Assembly: GCA_902805495.1 (NCBI GenBank)
Contig: CADCTH010000297.1
Span: 1 to 15,612 of the forward strand
From: an uncultured Actinomycetospora sp.
GTDB lineage: Bacteria; Actinomycetota; Actinomycetes; Mycobacteriales; Pseudonocardiaceae
Reading direction: 5' to 3'
DNA: 15,612 nucleotides
Shown here: positions 5,556-13,510 of the stretch, piece after piece
Position numbering within the stretch: the first letter of the stretch is position 1
Layout: the number at the start of each line of letters is the position of its first letter
Notes under the pieces: model-generated
The model's input: the letters and a program-made list of their open reading frames with translations, nothing else
Database searches by the model: none
What the model was told of the DNA's origin: nothing
Program-made: the position numbers and the translations under genes

Positions 5556-7526
5556 ATGACCACAGCCAGACCCTCCGCGCCCCCCGGCACCCCGGGCACC
5601 GCGGCGAACGGCTCGCGGCGCCCCACGCCGCGCACCGGCGTCCCCAGCGAGCAGCAGGACACCGCCCTGCAGGCCCCGCTGCGCCCGGACGCCCCCCGTC
5701 CGACCCACGTCGACCCCGAGCCCGCGACCGGCGCGCAGTCGCTGGTGCGCTCGCTCGAGGCCGTCGGGTGCGAGGTCGTGTTCGGCATCCCGGGCGGCGC
5801 GATCCTCCCGGCCTACGACCCGCTGTTCGACTCGACGCTCGTGCGCCACATCCTCGTGCGCCACGAGCAGGGCGCGGGCCACGCGGCCACCGGGTACGCG
5901 CAGGCCACGGGCCGGGTCGGCGTCTGCATCGCCACCTCCGGCCCCGGCGCCACCAACCTCGTCACGCCGCTGGCCGACGCGATGCTCGACTCGGTGCCGG
6001 TCGTCGCGATCACGGGGCAGGTCGGGCGCAAGCTCATCGGCACCGACGCGTTCCAGGAAGCCGACATCTGCGGCATCACGCTGCCGATCACCAAGCACAA
6101 CATGCTGGTGACCGACCCCGCGGACATCCCGCGGGCGATCACCGAGGCGTTCCACATCGCCTCGTCCGGGCGTCCCGGCCCGGTGCTCGTCGACCTGCCC
6201 AAGGACGTCCTGCAGGCCGCCACCACCTTCCGCTGGCCGGTCGACACCCAGCTGCCGGGCTACCGGCCCACGACCCGGCCCCACTCCAAGCAGATCCGGG
6301 AGGCCGCCCGCCTGATCGGCGAGGCGCGTCGTCCCGTCCTCTACGTCGGCGGCGGTGTGATCAAGGCCGAGGCCTCCACCGAGCTCCTCGACCTCGCCGA
6401 CGAGACCGGCGCGCCCGTGGTCACCACCCTCATGGCCCGCGGCGCCTTCCCCGACAGCCACCGGCAGAACCTGGGGATGCCGGGCATGCACGGCACCGTC
6501 GCCGCCGTGGCGGCGATGCAGAAGGCCGACCTGCTGATCGCCCTCGGCGCGCGGTTCGACGACCGCGTCACCGGCGACCTCTCGACGTTCGCCCCGGACG
6601 CGAAGGTCGTGCACGCCGACGTCGACCCGGCCGAGATCGGCAAGAACCGCACGGCCGACGTGCCGATCGTCGGTGACGCCCGCGAGGTGATCATCGAGCT
6701 GACCACCGCGCTGCGCACCGCTGGCGGCCGCGACGAGCGGCACGCGGCGCTCGGGGCGTGGTGGGAGCAGCTCGAGCGCTGGCGCAGCACGTTCCCGCTG
6801 GGCTACGACCACCCCGCCGACGGGACGCTGTCGCCGGAGTACGTCATCGAGCGCATCGGCGCCATCGCCGGCCCGGACGCGATCTACTCGGCGGGCGTCG
6901 GTCAGCACCAGATGTGGGCCGCCCAGTTCATCCGCTACGAGAAGCCGCGGACGTGGCTCAACTCCGGCGGCGCCGGGACGATGGGCTACGGCGTGCCGGC
7001 GGCGATGGGCGCCAAGGTCGGCAAGCCCGACACCACGGTGTGGGCCATCGACGGTGACGGCTGCTTCCAGATGACCAACCAGGAGCTCGCGACCTGCGCG
7101 ATCGAGGGCATCCCGATCAAGGTCGCGGTCATCAACAACGGCAACCTCGGCATGGTCCGCCAGTGGCAGACCCTGTTCTACGAGGAGCGCTACTCGAACA
7201 CCGAGCTCGGCACGCACAAGCACCGCGTGCCCGACTTCGTGCTGCTCGCCGAGGCGCTCGGGTGCGTGGGGCTGCGCTGCGAGTCGCAGGACGAGGTCGA
7301 CCGCGTGATCGGTGAGGCCATGGCGATCGACGACCGCCCGGTGGTCATCGACTTCACGGTCGGGGCCGACGCGCAGGTGTGGCCGATGGTCGCCGCCGGC
7401 ACCGGCAACGACCAGATCATGGCCGCCCGCCACATTCGCCCGCTGTTCGACGACCCCGAGGCCGTCCAGGCCGACGAGGTCTCGCGCGCGGACCACCCCG
7501 TCGACGGCGAGGGGCCGGTCGCATGA
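5556..7526 (+). CDS. ilvB: Acetolactate synthase, large (catalytic) subunit
   Basis: This ThDP-, FAD- and Mg-dependent enzyme condenses pyruvate with pyruvate or 2-oxobutyrate, the first common step of branched-chain amino-acid synthesis. Its 656 residues follow the family order: N-terminal ThDP domain (about 58-222) with the catalytic Glu104 in RHEQGAGHA, central domain (about 245-380) with GMPGMHGT, and C-terminal ThDP domain (about 440-590) with GDG (500-502) and INNGN (526-530). The first 57 residues are Pro/Ala-rich and disordered; a similar but shorter extension is present in M. tuberculosis IlvB1. The ATG has only a weak GAGG ten bases upstream. The gene follows the leader attenuator, and its stop overlaps the ilvN start (ATGA). 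Sequence agreement with mycobacterial IlvB1 is very high over the whole core. Confidence 0.97.
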   Translation: MTTARPSAPPGTPGTAANGSRRPTPRTGVPSEQQDTALQAPLRPDAPRPTHVDPEPATGAQSLVRSLEAVGCEVVFGIPGGAILPAYDPLFDSTLVRHILVRHEQGAGHAATGYAQATGRVGVCIATSGPGATNLVTPLADAMLDSVPVVAITGQVGRKLIGTDAFQEADICGITLPITKHNMLVTDPADIPRAITEAFHIASSGRPGPVLVDLPKDVLQAATTFRWPVDTQLPGYRPTTRPHSKQIREAARLIGEARRPVLYVGGGVIKAEASTELLDLADETGAPVVTTLMARGAFPDSHRQNLGMPGMHGTVAAVAAMQKADLLIALGARFDDRVTGDLSTFAPDAKVVHADVDPAEIGKNRTADVPIVGDAREVIIELTTALRTAGGRDERHAALGAWWEQLERWRSTFPLGYDHPADGTLSPEYVIERIGAIAGPDAIYSAGVGQHQMWAAQFIRYEKPRTWLNSGGAGTMGYGVPAAMGAKVGKPDTTVWAIDGDGCFQMTNQELATCAIEGIPIKVAVINNGNLGMVRQWQTLFYEERYSNTELGTHKHRVPDFVLLAEALGCVGLRCESQDEVDRVIGEAMAIDDRPVVIDFTVGADAQVWPMVAAGTGNDQIMAARHIRPLFDDPEAVQADEVSRADHPVDGEGPVA

Positions 7527-8026
7527 CGACGCACACGCTGTCGGTCCTCGTCGAGGACAAGCCCGGCGTCCTGGCCCGCATCGCCGGCCTGTTCTCCCGC
7601 CGCGGCTACAACATCGCGTCGCTCGCCGTGGGCCCCACCGAGGAGGAGGGGATCTCGCGCATGACGATCTGCGTGACCGTCGACGAGTTCCCCCTCGAGC
7701 AGGTCACGAAGCAGCTCAACAAGCTGGTGCACGTCATCAAGATCGTCGAGCTGGAGCCGACCTCGTCGGTGCAGCGCGAGCTCGTGATGATGAAGGTGCG
7801 CGCCGACGCGACCGTGCGCTCGCAGGTCCTCGAGGTCACCCAGATGTTCCGCGCCAAGGTCGTGGACGTCTCGCCCGAGGCGGTCACGGTGGAGGCCACG
7901 GGCACCGAGGACGAGCTCGCCGCGCTGCGCCGGATGCTCGAGCCCTACGGCGTCCGCGAGGTCGTGCAGTCGGGGATGGTGGCGCTGGCCCGCGGGCCGC
8001 GCTCCATCGCCGCGCACCACCGCTAG
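7523..8026 (+). CDS. ilvN: Acetolactate synthase, small (regulatory) subunit
   Basis: This 167-residue protein binds IlvB, stimulates it and gives valine feedback inhibition. An ACT domain occupies about 3-75 (TLSVLVEDKPGVLARIAGLF and RRGYNIASLAVG are the diagnostic stretches). The C-terminal acetolactate-synthase small-subunit domain follows (about 84-158, VMMKVRAD through VREVVQSGMVALARG). The ATG overlaps the ilvB stop by four bases (ATGA), which indicates translational coupling and fixes the start. Length is normal for actinobacterial IlvN. ilvC begins 46 bases after its stop, consistent with one ilvBNC operon. Confidence 0.97.
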   Translation: MTTHTLSVLVEDKPGVLARIAGLFSRRGYNIASLAVGPTEEEGISRMTICVTVDEFPLEQVTKQLNKLVHVIKIVELEPTSSVQRELVMMKVRADATVRSQVLEVTQMFRAKVVDVSPEAVTVEATGTEDELAALRRMLEPYGVREVVQSGMVALARGPRSIAAHHR

Positions 8027-8072
8027 ATTGCCGTTCCCGTATCCGTCACCCGGAAGGAAGTAGTCCCAGATC

Positions 8073-9095
<1,023 letters not shown>

Positions 9096-9116
9096 GCCGT
9101 CTGTCGTCGTGCCCGA

Positions 9117-9171
9117 ACGAACGAACGGCGCTTTCGTTGCATCAGGAGCAGCGAAAGCGCCGTTCGTTCGT
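9117..9171. repeat. Long perfect palindrome after ilvC, probable bidirectional terminator or dispersed palindromic element
   Basis: The 20-base arms (9117-9136, ACGAACGAACGGCGCTTTCG, and 9152-9171) are exact reverse complements. Inside, TTGC and GCAG can add four pairs (one G-U), leaving a 7-base loop. No T-run follows. The arms contain a GAAC/CGAA tetramer repetition and little resemblance to flanking DNA. It is placed to stop ilvBNC transcripts, but a perfect 20-bp match is more than a terminator needs, which suggests a mobile or selected palindromic unit. Confidence 0.75.
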
Positions 9172-9195
9172 CCGATGAGAGGCGCGCTCGGCCCT

Positions 9196-9209
9196 GTGAA
9201 TCGGTTCAC
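9196..9209. promoter_or_regulatory. Small inverted repeat upstream of serA
   Basis: GTGAA-TCGG-TTCAC is a 5-bp inverted repeat with a 4-base spacer, about 120 bases before serA. It could be an operator, but the arms are short. No convincing -10/-35 pair was found in the rest of 9172-9330. Confidence 0.25.
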
Positions 9210-9330
9210 GACCGGTCGGTACGGTCGCGGTGGTGCGGGCACGATGACCCGCGAGCACGTCGGCGTGTGACATCGGTAGTGCAGGGCTCGTCGGCGTGGA
9301 CCCACCGCCGACCCCCGGGAGCGATCACAC

Positions 9331-10926
9331 GTGACCACCGCCGCCAGCTCGCCCGTCGTCCTGATGGCCGAGAAGCTCGCGCCGTCGACGTTGGAGGTGT
9401 TCGGCGACGAGGTCGAGATCCGCACCGTCGACGGCACCGACCGCGCCGCGCTCCTCGAGGCCGTCGCCGGAGCCGACGCCCTGCTGGTCCGCTCGGCCAC
9501 GCAGGTCGACGCCGAGGTCTTCGGCGCCGCCAAGAAGCTGATCGTCGTCGGGCGCGCCGGCGTGGGCCTCGACAACGTCGACGTGCCCGCGGCCACCGCC
9601 GCCGGCGTGATGGTCGTCAACGCGCCGACCTCGAACATCGTCTCCGCCGCCGAGCACGCCATCGCGCTGCTGCTGTCCACCGCGCGCCACATCCCCGCCG
9701 CCGACGCGAGCCTGCGCGCCGGTCGCTGGGAGCGCAGCAAGCTCAACGGCGTCGAGATCCAGGGCAAGACCGTCGGCGTCATCGGGCTGGGCAAGATCGG
9801 GCAGCTGTTCGCCGCCCGCATCGCCGCGTTCGGCACGCACGTCATCGCCTACGACCCCTACCTGCCGCAGAGCCGCGCCACCCAGCTCGGCATCGAGCTC
9901 GTCGAGCTCGACGAGCTGCTGCGCCGCAGCGACATGATGACCATCCACCTGCCGAAGACCCCGGAGACCCAGGGACTCATCGGCAAGGAGGCGCTGGCCA
10001 AGACCAAGCCGGGCGTCATCATCGTCAACGCCGCGCGCGGCGGGCTGGTCGACGAGGACGCGCTGGCCGAGGCCGTGCGCTCGGGCCACGTCGCCGGCGC
10101 CGGCATCGACGTCTACGTCACCGAGCCGACCACGTCGTCGCCGCTGTTCGAGCTGCCGCAGGTCACCGTGACCCCGCACCTCGGTGCCTCCACCGCCGAG
10201 GCCCAGGACCGCGCCGGCACCGACGTCGCGCACTCCGTGCTCGCCGGCCTGCGCGGCGACTTCGTCCCCGACGCCGTGAACGTCTCGGGCGGCGCGGTCG
10301 GCGAGGAGGTCCGGCCGTGGCTGGGGATCACGCAGAAGCTCGGCACCCTGATCTCCGACCTCGTCGGCGCGCCCGGCGAGCTGCAGGTGCAGGTGCGCGG
10401 CGAGCTGGCGCACGAGGACGTCTCGGTGCTCTCGCTCGCGGCGCTGCGCGGGGTGTTCGGCGAGGTCGTCGACGAGCCCGTCACGTTCGTCAACGCGCCG
10501 GCCCTGGCCGAGGAGCGCGGCGTCCGCGTCACCGTCGAGACCGCCAGCGAGAGCCCCAACCACCGCAGCATGGTCACGCTGCGGGCGGTGCGCGAGGACG
10601 GCGACGCCGTCACGGTGTCGGGCACGCTCACCGGTGCCGACGAGGTCGAGAAGCTCGTCGAGATCAACGGGCGCAGCTTCGACCTGCGCGCCGAGGGCCA
10701 CGTGCTGCTCTTCGAGTACTCCGACCGCCCGGGCGCGATGGGCACCGTCGGCACGATGCTCGGCGAGTCGGACATCAACATCGAGGCCGCGCAGCTGTCC
10801 CAGCTGCGGGACCGCTCGTCGTCGATCATGCTGCTGCGCGTCGACCAGCCCGTGGCCGGGGAGGTCCTCGAGCCCATCGGCCAGTCCCTCGACGCGCGGA
10901 CGACGCGGCTGATCAGCTTCGGGTAG
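9331..10926 (+). CDS. serA: D-3-phosphoglycerate dehydrogenase (long, ASB plus ACT type)
   Basis: It oxidises 3-phosphoglycerate to 3-phosphohydroxypyruvate, the first step of serine synthesis. The 531 residues match the long form, as in M. tuberculosis SerA1 (about 528). The catalytic part (about 1-320) has GLGKIG (152-157), Arg236 in NAARGG, Glu265 in YVTEP and His283 in TPHLG. An intervening allosteric substrate-binding domain (about 325-450) follows, then a C-terminal ACT domain (about 457-531, HVLLFEYSDRPGAMG) that normally binds serine for feedback inhibition. The GTG at 9331 has GGGAG about ten bases upstream. A GC-rich hairpin lies just after the stop. The preceding 235-base gap holds the ilvC palindrome, so it is probably its own transcription unit. 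Confidence 0.97.
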   Translation: MTTAASSPVVLMAEKLAPSTLEVFGDEVEIRTVDGTDRAALLEAVAGADALLVRSATQVDAEVFGAAKKLIVVGRAGVGLDNVDVPAATAAGVMVVNAPTSNIVSAAEHAIALLLSTARHIPAADASLRAGRWERSKLNGVEIQGKTVGVIGLGKIGQLFAARIAAFGTHVIAYDPYLPQSRATQLGIELVELDELLRRSDMMTIHLPKTPETQGLIGKEALAKTKPGVIIVNAARGGLVDEDALAEAVRSGHVAGAGIDVYVTEPTTSSPLFELPQVTVTPHLGASTAEAQDRAGTDVAHSVLAGLRGDFVPDAVNVSGGAVGEEVRPWLGITQKLGTLISDLVGAPGELQVQVRGELAHEDVSVLSLAALRGVFGEVVDEPVTFVNAPALAEERGVRVTVETASESPNHRSMVTLRAVREDGDAVTVSGTLTGADEVEKLVEINGRSFDLRAEGHVLLFEYSDRPGAMGTVGTMLGESDINIEAAQLSQLRDRSSSIMLLRVDQPVAGEVLEPIGQSLDARTTRLISFG

Positions 10927-10936
10927 TGCTGTTGCT

Positions 10937-10975
10937 CCCGGCGGGGGAACGGGCGCTCGCCCAAACCCCGCCGGG
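10937..10975 (+). terminator. GC-rich hairpin after serA, probable terminator
   Basis: CCCGGCGGGG (10937-10946) and CCCCGCCGGG (10966-10975) pair perfectly over 10 bp. A smaller GGGC/GCCC stem (10951-10962) can form in the loop. It begins 11 bases after the serA stop. There is no T-run, so termination is likely but unproven, as is common in high-GC actinobacteria. Confidence 0.5.
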
Positions 10976-11112
10976 CGCCGCCACCCCGGTCGAGACCGCA
11001 TTCCCACGATGCGGCGATCCGGTTCCGTGATCGACCGACACGCCTAGTAGTCTCCGCGGGTCGGCCCCGGTCACCCCGTCGCGGGGCGACCCGCTCGTGG
11101 AGGTTGTTGCGG

Positions 11113-12159
11113 ATGCGACTCGCGGTGGTGCCCGGCGACGGCATCGGTCCCGAGGTCGTCGGCGAGGCGCTGGAGGTGCTCGACGAGGTCGCCCCCTCGG
11201 TGGAGACGACCCAGTACGACCTCGGCGCGGCGCGCTGGCACTCCACCGGCGAGCTGCTGCCGGAGTCGGTGCTGGCCGAGCTGCGCGGGCACGACGCGAT
11301 CCTGCTCGGCGCGGTCGGCGACCCGTCGGTGCCCAGCGGGATCCTCGAGCGCGGCCTGCTGCTGCGCCTGCGCTTCGAGCTCGACCACCACGTCAACCTG
11401 CGCCCCGCGCGGCTGTACCCAGGCGTGCGCGGGCCGCTGTCGGCCAACCCGGAGATCGACCTCGTCGTCGTCCGCGAGGGCACCGAGGGCCCGTATGCAG
11501 GCACCGGCGGCCTGCTGCGCAAGGACACGCCGCAGGAGATCGCCACCGAGGTCAGCATCAACACCGCGTTCGGGGTCGAGCGCGTGGTGCGGGACGCGTT
11601 CACCCGCGCCTCGAACCGCCCGCGGCGCAAGCTGACGCTGGTGCACAAGACGAACGTCCTCACCCACGCCGGCTCGCTGTGGTCGCGCGTGGTCGAGGAG
11701 GTCTCGCTCGAGCACCCCGAGGTCGCCGTCGACTACCAGCACGTCGACTCCACGACGATCCACCTGGTCACCGACCCGTCGCGCTACGACGTGATCGTCA
11801 CCGACAACCTGTTCGGCGACATCCTCACCGACCTCGCCGCGGCGGTCACCGGGGGCATCGGGCTCGCGGCGTCGGGCAACCTCGACGTCTCGCGCGCCAA
11901 CCCGAGCATGTTCGAGCCGGTCCACGGCTCGGCGCCGGACATCGCGGGCAAGGGCATCGCCGACCCCACGGCCGCGATCCTGTCGGTGGCGCTGCTGCTC
12001 GACCACCTCGGCGAGCCCGAGCTCGCGCGGCGTGTCGAGGCGGCGGTGGCCTTCGACCTCGCCACCCGCGACCACGGCAGCCCGGGCGGCACCCACGCCG
12101 TCGGCGACCGCCTCGCCGCCCTCGTCTCCTCGGCCGCGGGCACCCGCACCCCCGCGTAG
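11113..12159 (+). CDS. leuB: 3-isopropylmalate dehydrogenase
   Basis: It oxidatively decarboxylates 3-isopropylmalate to 2-oxoisocaproate in leucine synthesis, with NAD and Mg or Mn. The protein has 348 residues from the ATG at 11113, which has GGAGG (11099-11103) nine bases upstream; two TTG codons at 11104 and 11107 are less likely starts. Family signatures are VVPGDGIGPEVV at the N-terminus, LRLRFELDHHVNLRPARL, REGTEGPYAG, HKTNVL, the metal-binding NLFGDILTD with Asp236 and Asp240, and FEPVHGSAPDIAGKG. TAGTAGTCT at 11045-11053 may include its -10. The stop lies 13 bases before a structured 53-bp repeat that could act as terminator. Other leucine genes are not in the window. Confidence 0.96.
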   Translation: MRLAVVPGDGIGPEVVGEALEVLDEVAPSVETTQYDLGAARWHSTGELLPESVLAELRGHDAILLGAVGDPSVPSGILERGLLLRLRFELDHHVNLRPARLYPGVRGPLSANPEIDLVVVREGTEGPYAGTGGLLRKDTPQEIATEVSINTAFGVERVVRDAFTRASNRPRRKLTLVHKTNVLTHAGSLWSRVVEEVSLEHPEVAVDYQHVDSTTIHLVTDPSRYDVIVTDNLFGDILTDLAAAVTGGIGLAASGNLDVSRANPSMFEPVHGSAPDIAGKGIADPTAAILSVALLLDHLGEPELARRVEAAVAFDLATRDHGSPGGTHAVGDRLAALVSSAAGTRTPA

Positions 12160-12172
12160 GTCGCGGCGAGCC

Positions 12173-12225
12173 GTGCCAGCGTGGGGGCCACGCTGGCGTT
12201 CAACGCGAGGAAAGCCACCACGATC
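12173..12225 (+). repeat. 53-bp structured repeat, copy A
   Basis: This copy matches the reverse complement of 12454-12506 at 51 of 53 positions, the first 34 being identical. It contains a 10-bp stem GCCAGCGTGG-GGG-CCACGCTGGC (12176-12198) and a small GCGT/ACGC hairpin. It lies 13 bases after the leuB stop and ends on the base before the ATG of the membrane gene. Its GAGGAAAG (12207-12214) is the apparent ribosome binding site of that gene. It probably also forms the leuB transcript end. Confidence 0.85.
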
Positions 12226-12654
12226 ATGAGCCCGCGGCGGTGGGCGTGGCTGGTCGCCGCGGTGGAGCTGGCGTGCGGGGTCGGGGTGGCGGCGTACTTC
12301 GTCGTCCTCGGTCTCACGGCGCCGGCCACCCCGGACCGGACGGGGTTCGACCGCGTCTTCCCGTTCGCGCTGGCGGTCCTCGGCCTGGCGCTGCTGGGGA
12401 CGATGGTGTGGCACAGCGTCCGGCGAACCCAGAACACCCGCGCGGGCGCCCAAGATCGTGGGGGCTTTCCTGGCGTTGAACGCCAGCGTGGCCCCCACGC
12501 TGGCACACCCCGTGTGCCAACGACCCCGCCGACCCCGATCCCGCCGATCCCGCCGACCCCGAGACCTCCGCGCCCCCGACCACGAGCGCTGGGAGTGGGT
12601 CGACGAGCAGGAGCCGGTGGCCGCGGGCGCGCCGTGAGCGCGGACGGGGGATAG
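12226..12654 (+). CDS. Small two-helix membrane protein, 3' end probably altered by a repeat
   Basis: I do not recognise the family. Residues 1-68 look authentic: MSPRRWAWLVAAVELACGVG begins a first membrane helix (about 8-31), a short polar loop with DRTGFDRVF follows, then a second helix (about 44-62) ending in WHSVRRT. From residue 77 to 94 the frame runs through repeat copy B, and the rest is a low-complexity Pro/Arg tail (TPPTPIPPIPPTPRPP) to a stop at 12652. In the next frame, 12578-12637 encodes DHERWEWVDEQEPVAAGAP and a stop, which looks like the original C-terminus. I infer a shift caused by repeat insertion or a small indel. The start and ribosome site lie in or against copy A. It may be functional with a changed tail, or decaying. 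Confidence 0.5.
   Translation: MSPRRWAWLVAAVELACGVGVAAYFVVLGLTAPATPDRTGFDRVFPFALAVLGLALLGTMVWHSVRRTQNTRAGAQDRGGFPGVERQRGPHAGTPRVPTTPPTPIPPIPPTPRPPRPRPRALGVGRRAGAGGRGRAVSADGG
12454..12506 (-). repeat. 53-bp structured repeat, copy B (inverted)
   Basis: This is the inverted partner of copy A. Read on the minus strand it has the same 10-bp stem, and GTGGGGGC can also pair with GCCCCCAC near its other end (8 bp, perfect here but broken in copy A), so two alternative folds are possible. At its outer end TGGCACAC-CCC-GTGTGCCA (12501-12519) forms a further perfect 8-bp hairpin absent from copy A. It lies inside the 3' part of the small membrane gene. Confidence 0.85.
12523..12561. repeat. Short imperfect CCG/ACC/ATC triplet repeat
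   Basis: ACC, CCG and ATC triplets alternate (read as T-P-P-T-P-I-P-P-I-P-P-T-P). It directly follows the copy B hairpin and separates it from the presumed old C-terminal coding remnant. Such a tract is prone to slippage and could have contributed to the frame change. Confidence 0.5.
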
Positions 12655-12657
12655 GGT
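12652..12657 (+). promoter_or_regulatory. Candidate -10 of the FAH-family gene
   Basis: TAGGGT ends eight bases before the GTG at 12666, and there is no Shine-Dalgarno, so a leaderless transcript is likely. No clear -35 was found. Confidence 0.4.
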
Positions 12658-12665
12658 CCGCGGGC

Positions 12666-13457
12666 GTGCGCCTCGCCCGGATCGCCCACGCCGAGGGCGT
12701 CTCGTTCGCCGCCCTGCAGTCGCCCACCACCGCGGGCGGCGAGCCCGACGGCGGTGACGTCTGCGCCGAGATCGCCGAGCACCCCTTCGGCGACCCCACC
12801 TTCACCGGCCGCACCTGGCCGCTCGCCGACGTCCGGCTGCTCGCGCCGATCCTGCCCACCAAGGTCGTGTGCATCGGCAAGAACTACGCCGACCACGTCA
12901 GCGAGATGGGCGGCGAGACCCCGCCCGCGCCGCTGATCTTCATGAAGCCCTCGACCACGGTCATCGGGCCGGGCCTGCCGATCCAGATGCCGCCGGACTC
13001 CCATCGCGTCGACTACGAGGGCGAGCTCGCCGTCGTCATCGGTCTCCCGTGCCGCGACGTCCCCGAGGCCCGCGCCCGCGACGTCGTGCTCGGCTACACC
13101 GTCGCCAACGACGTCACCGCGCGCGACCTGCAGCAGGCCGACGGCCAGTGGACCCGCGCGAAGGGCTTCGACTCGTTCTGCCCGCTCGGCCCGTGGATCG
13201 AGACGACCGTCGACCCCGGCGACCTCGCCATCCGCACCGAGCTCGACGGCGAGGTCCGCCAGCAGTCGCGCACCCACCTGCTGCTGCACCCGGTCGAGGA
13301 GCTCATCGCCTACATCTCGCGGGTGATGACGCTGCTGCCCGGCGACGTCATCCTCACCGGCACCCCGGCCGGCGTCGGGCCCATGACCGACGGGCAGCAG
13401 GTCAGCGTCACCGTCGAGGGCATCGGCACCCTGACCAACCCGGTCCGCGCCCGGTAG
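12666..13457 (+). CDS. Fumarylacetoacetate hydrolase (FAH) family protein
   Basis: The 263 residues contain a short N-terminal domain (1-60) and the FAH catalytic fold: VCIGKNYADHVSEMG, PLIFMKPSTTVIGPG, VDYEGELAVVIG with metal ligands Glu118 and Glu120, YTVANDVTARDLQ with Asp149, AKGFDSFCPLGPW and VILTGTPAGVGPM. Members hydrolyse, decarboxylate or isomerise oxo-acids such as acylpyruvates, fumarylpyruvate or homoprotocatechuate ring-cleavage products; the substrate is not determinable here. No aromatic degradation genes are nearby, and a homologue follows leuB in mycobacteria, so a metabolite-repair role such as acylpyruvase or oxaloacetate tautomerase is possible (inference). The GTG start gives MRLARIAHAEGVSFAALQSP, the normal N-terminus, and appears leaderless. 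lysS begins 53 bases after the stop. Confidence 0.93.
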   Translation: MRLARIAHAEGVSFAALQSPTTAGGEPDGGDVCAEIAEHPFGDPTFTGRTWPLADVRLLAPILPTKVVCIGKNYADHVSEMGGETPPAPLIFMKPSTTVIGPGLPIQMPPDSHRVDYEGELAVVIGLPCRDVPEARARDVVLGYTVANDVTARDLQQADGQWTRAKGFDSFCPLGPWIETTVDPGDLAIRTELDGEVRQQSRTHLLLHPVEELIAYISRVMTLLPGDVILTGTPAGVGPMTDGQQVSVTVEGIGTLTNPVRAR

Positions 13458-13473
13458 TCGCCGGGCCACGCCG

Positions 13474-13500
13474 TACCCTGGTCGGGATCGATCAGGAGGG
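13474..13500 (+). promoter_or_regulatory. Candidate lysS -10 and ribosome binding site
   Basis: TACCCT (13474-13479) resembles a -10, and AGGAGGG (13494-13500) is the strongest Shine-Dalgarno in the window, ten bases before the GTG at 13511. This sets the lysS start. No -35 was recognised, so lysS may also be read from the FAH gene promoter. Confidence 0.45.
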
Positions 13501-13510
13501 ACGGACGCTG

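Noticed and set aside
5286..7496. 736-codon minus-strand open frame opposite ilvB
   Set aside because: Antisense shadow of a certain gene; low-complexity composition and it crosses the ilv leader and terminator.
9244..9270. Eight-codon open frame MTREHVGV upstream of serA as a possible leader peptide
   Set aside because: No run of regulatory codons (one Ser-related codon would be expected for serine sensing and none is present), no following terminator, and no clear ribosome site.
12181..12225. Upstream GTG start extending the membrane protein by 15 residues through repeat copy A
   Set aside because: The added peptide is only translated repeat; the ATG at 12226 has its own GAGGAAAG at proper spacing.
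11071..12498. 475-codon minus-strand frame beginning MGATLAFNARKAPT inside repeat copy B and running antisense through leuB
   Set aside because: The start is created by the repeat and the remainder is antisense to leuB. The same MGATLAFNARKA peptide arises from copy A, showing it is translation of repeat DNA.
12173..12506. Inverted repeats as ends of an insertion sequence
   Set aside because: Only 228 bp lie between the copies and no transposase is encoded. The copies are internally structured units rather than simple terminal repeats of a transposon, and no flanking target duplication was seen.
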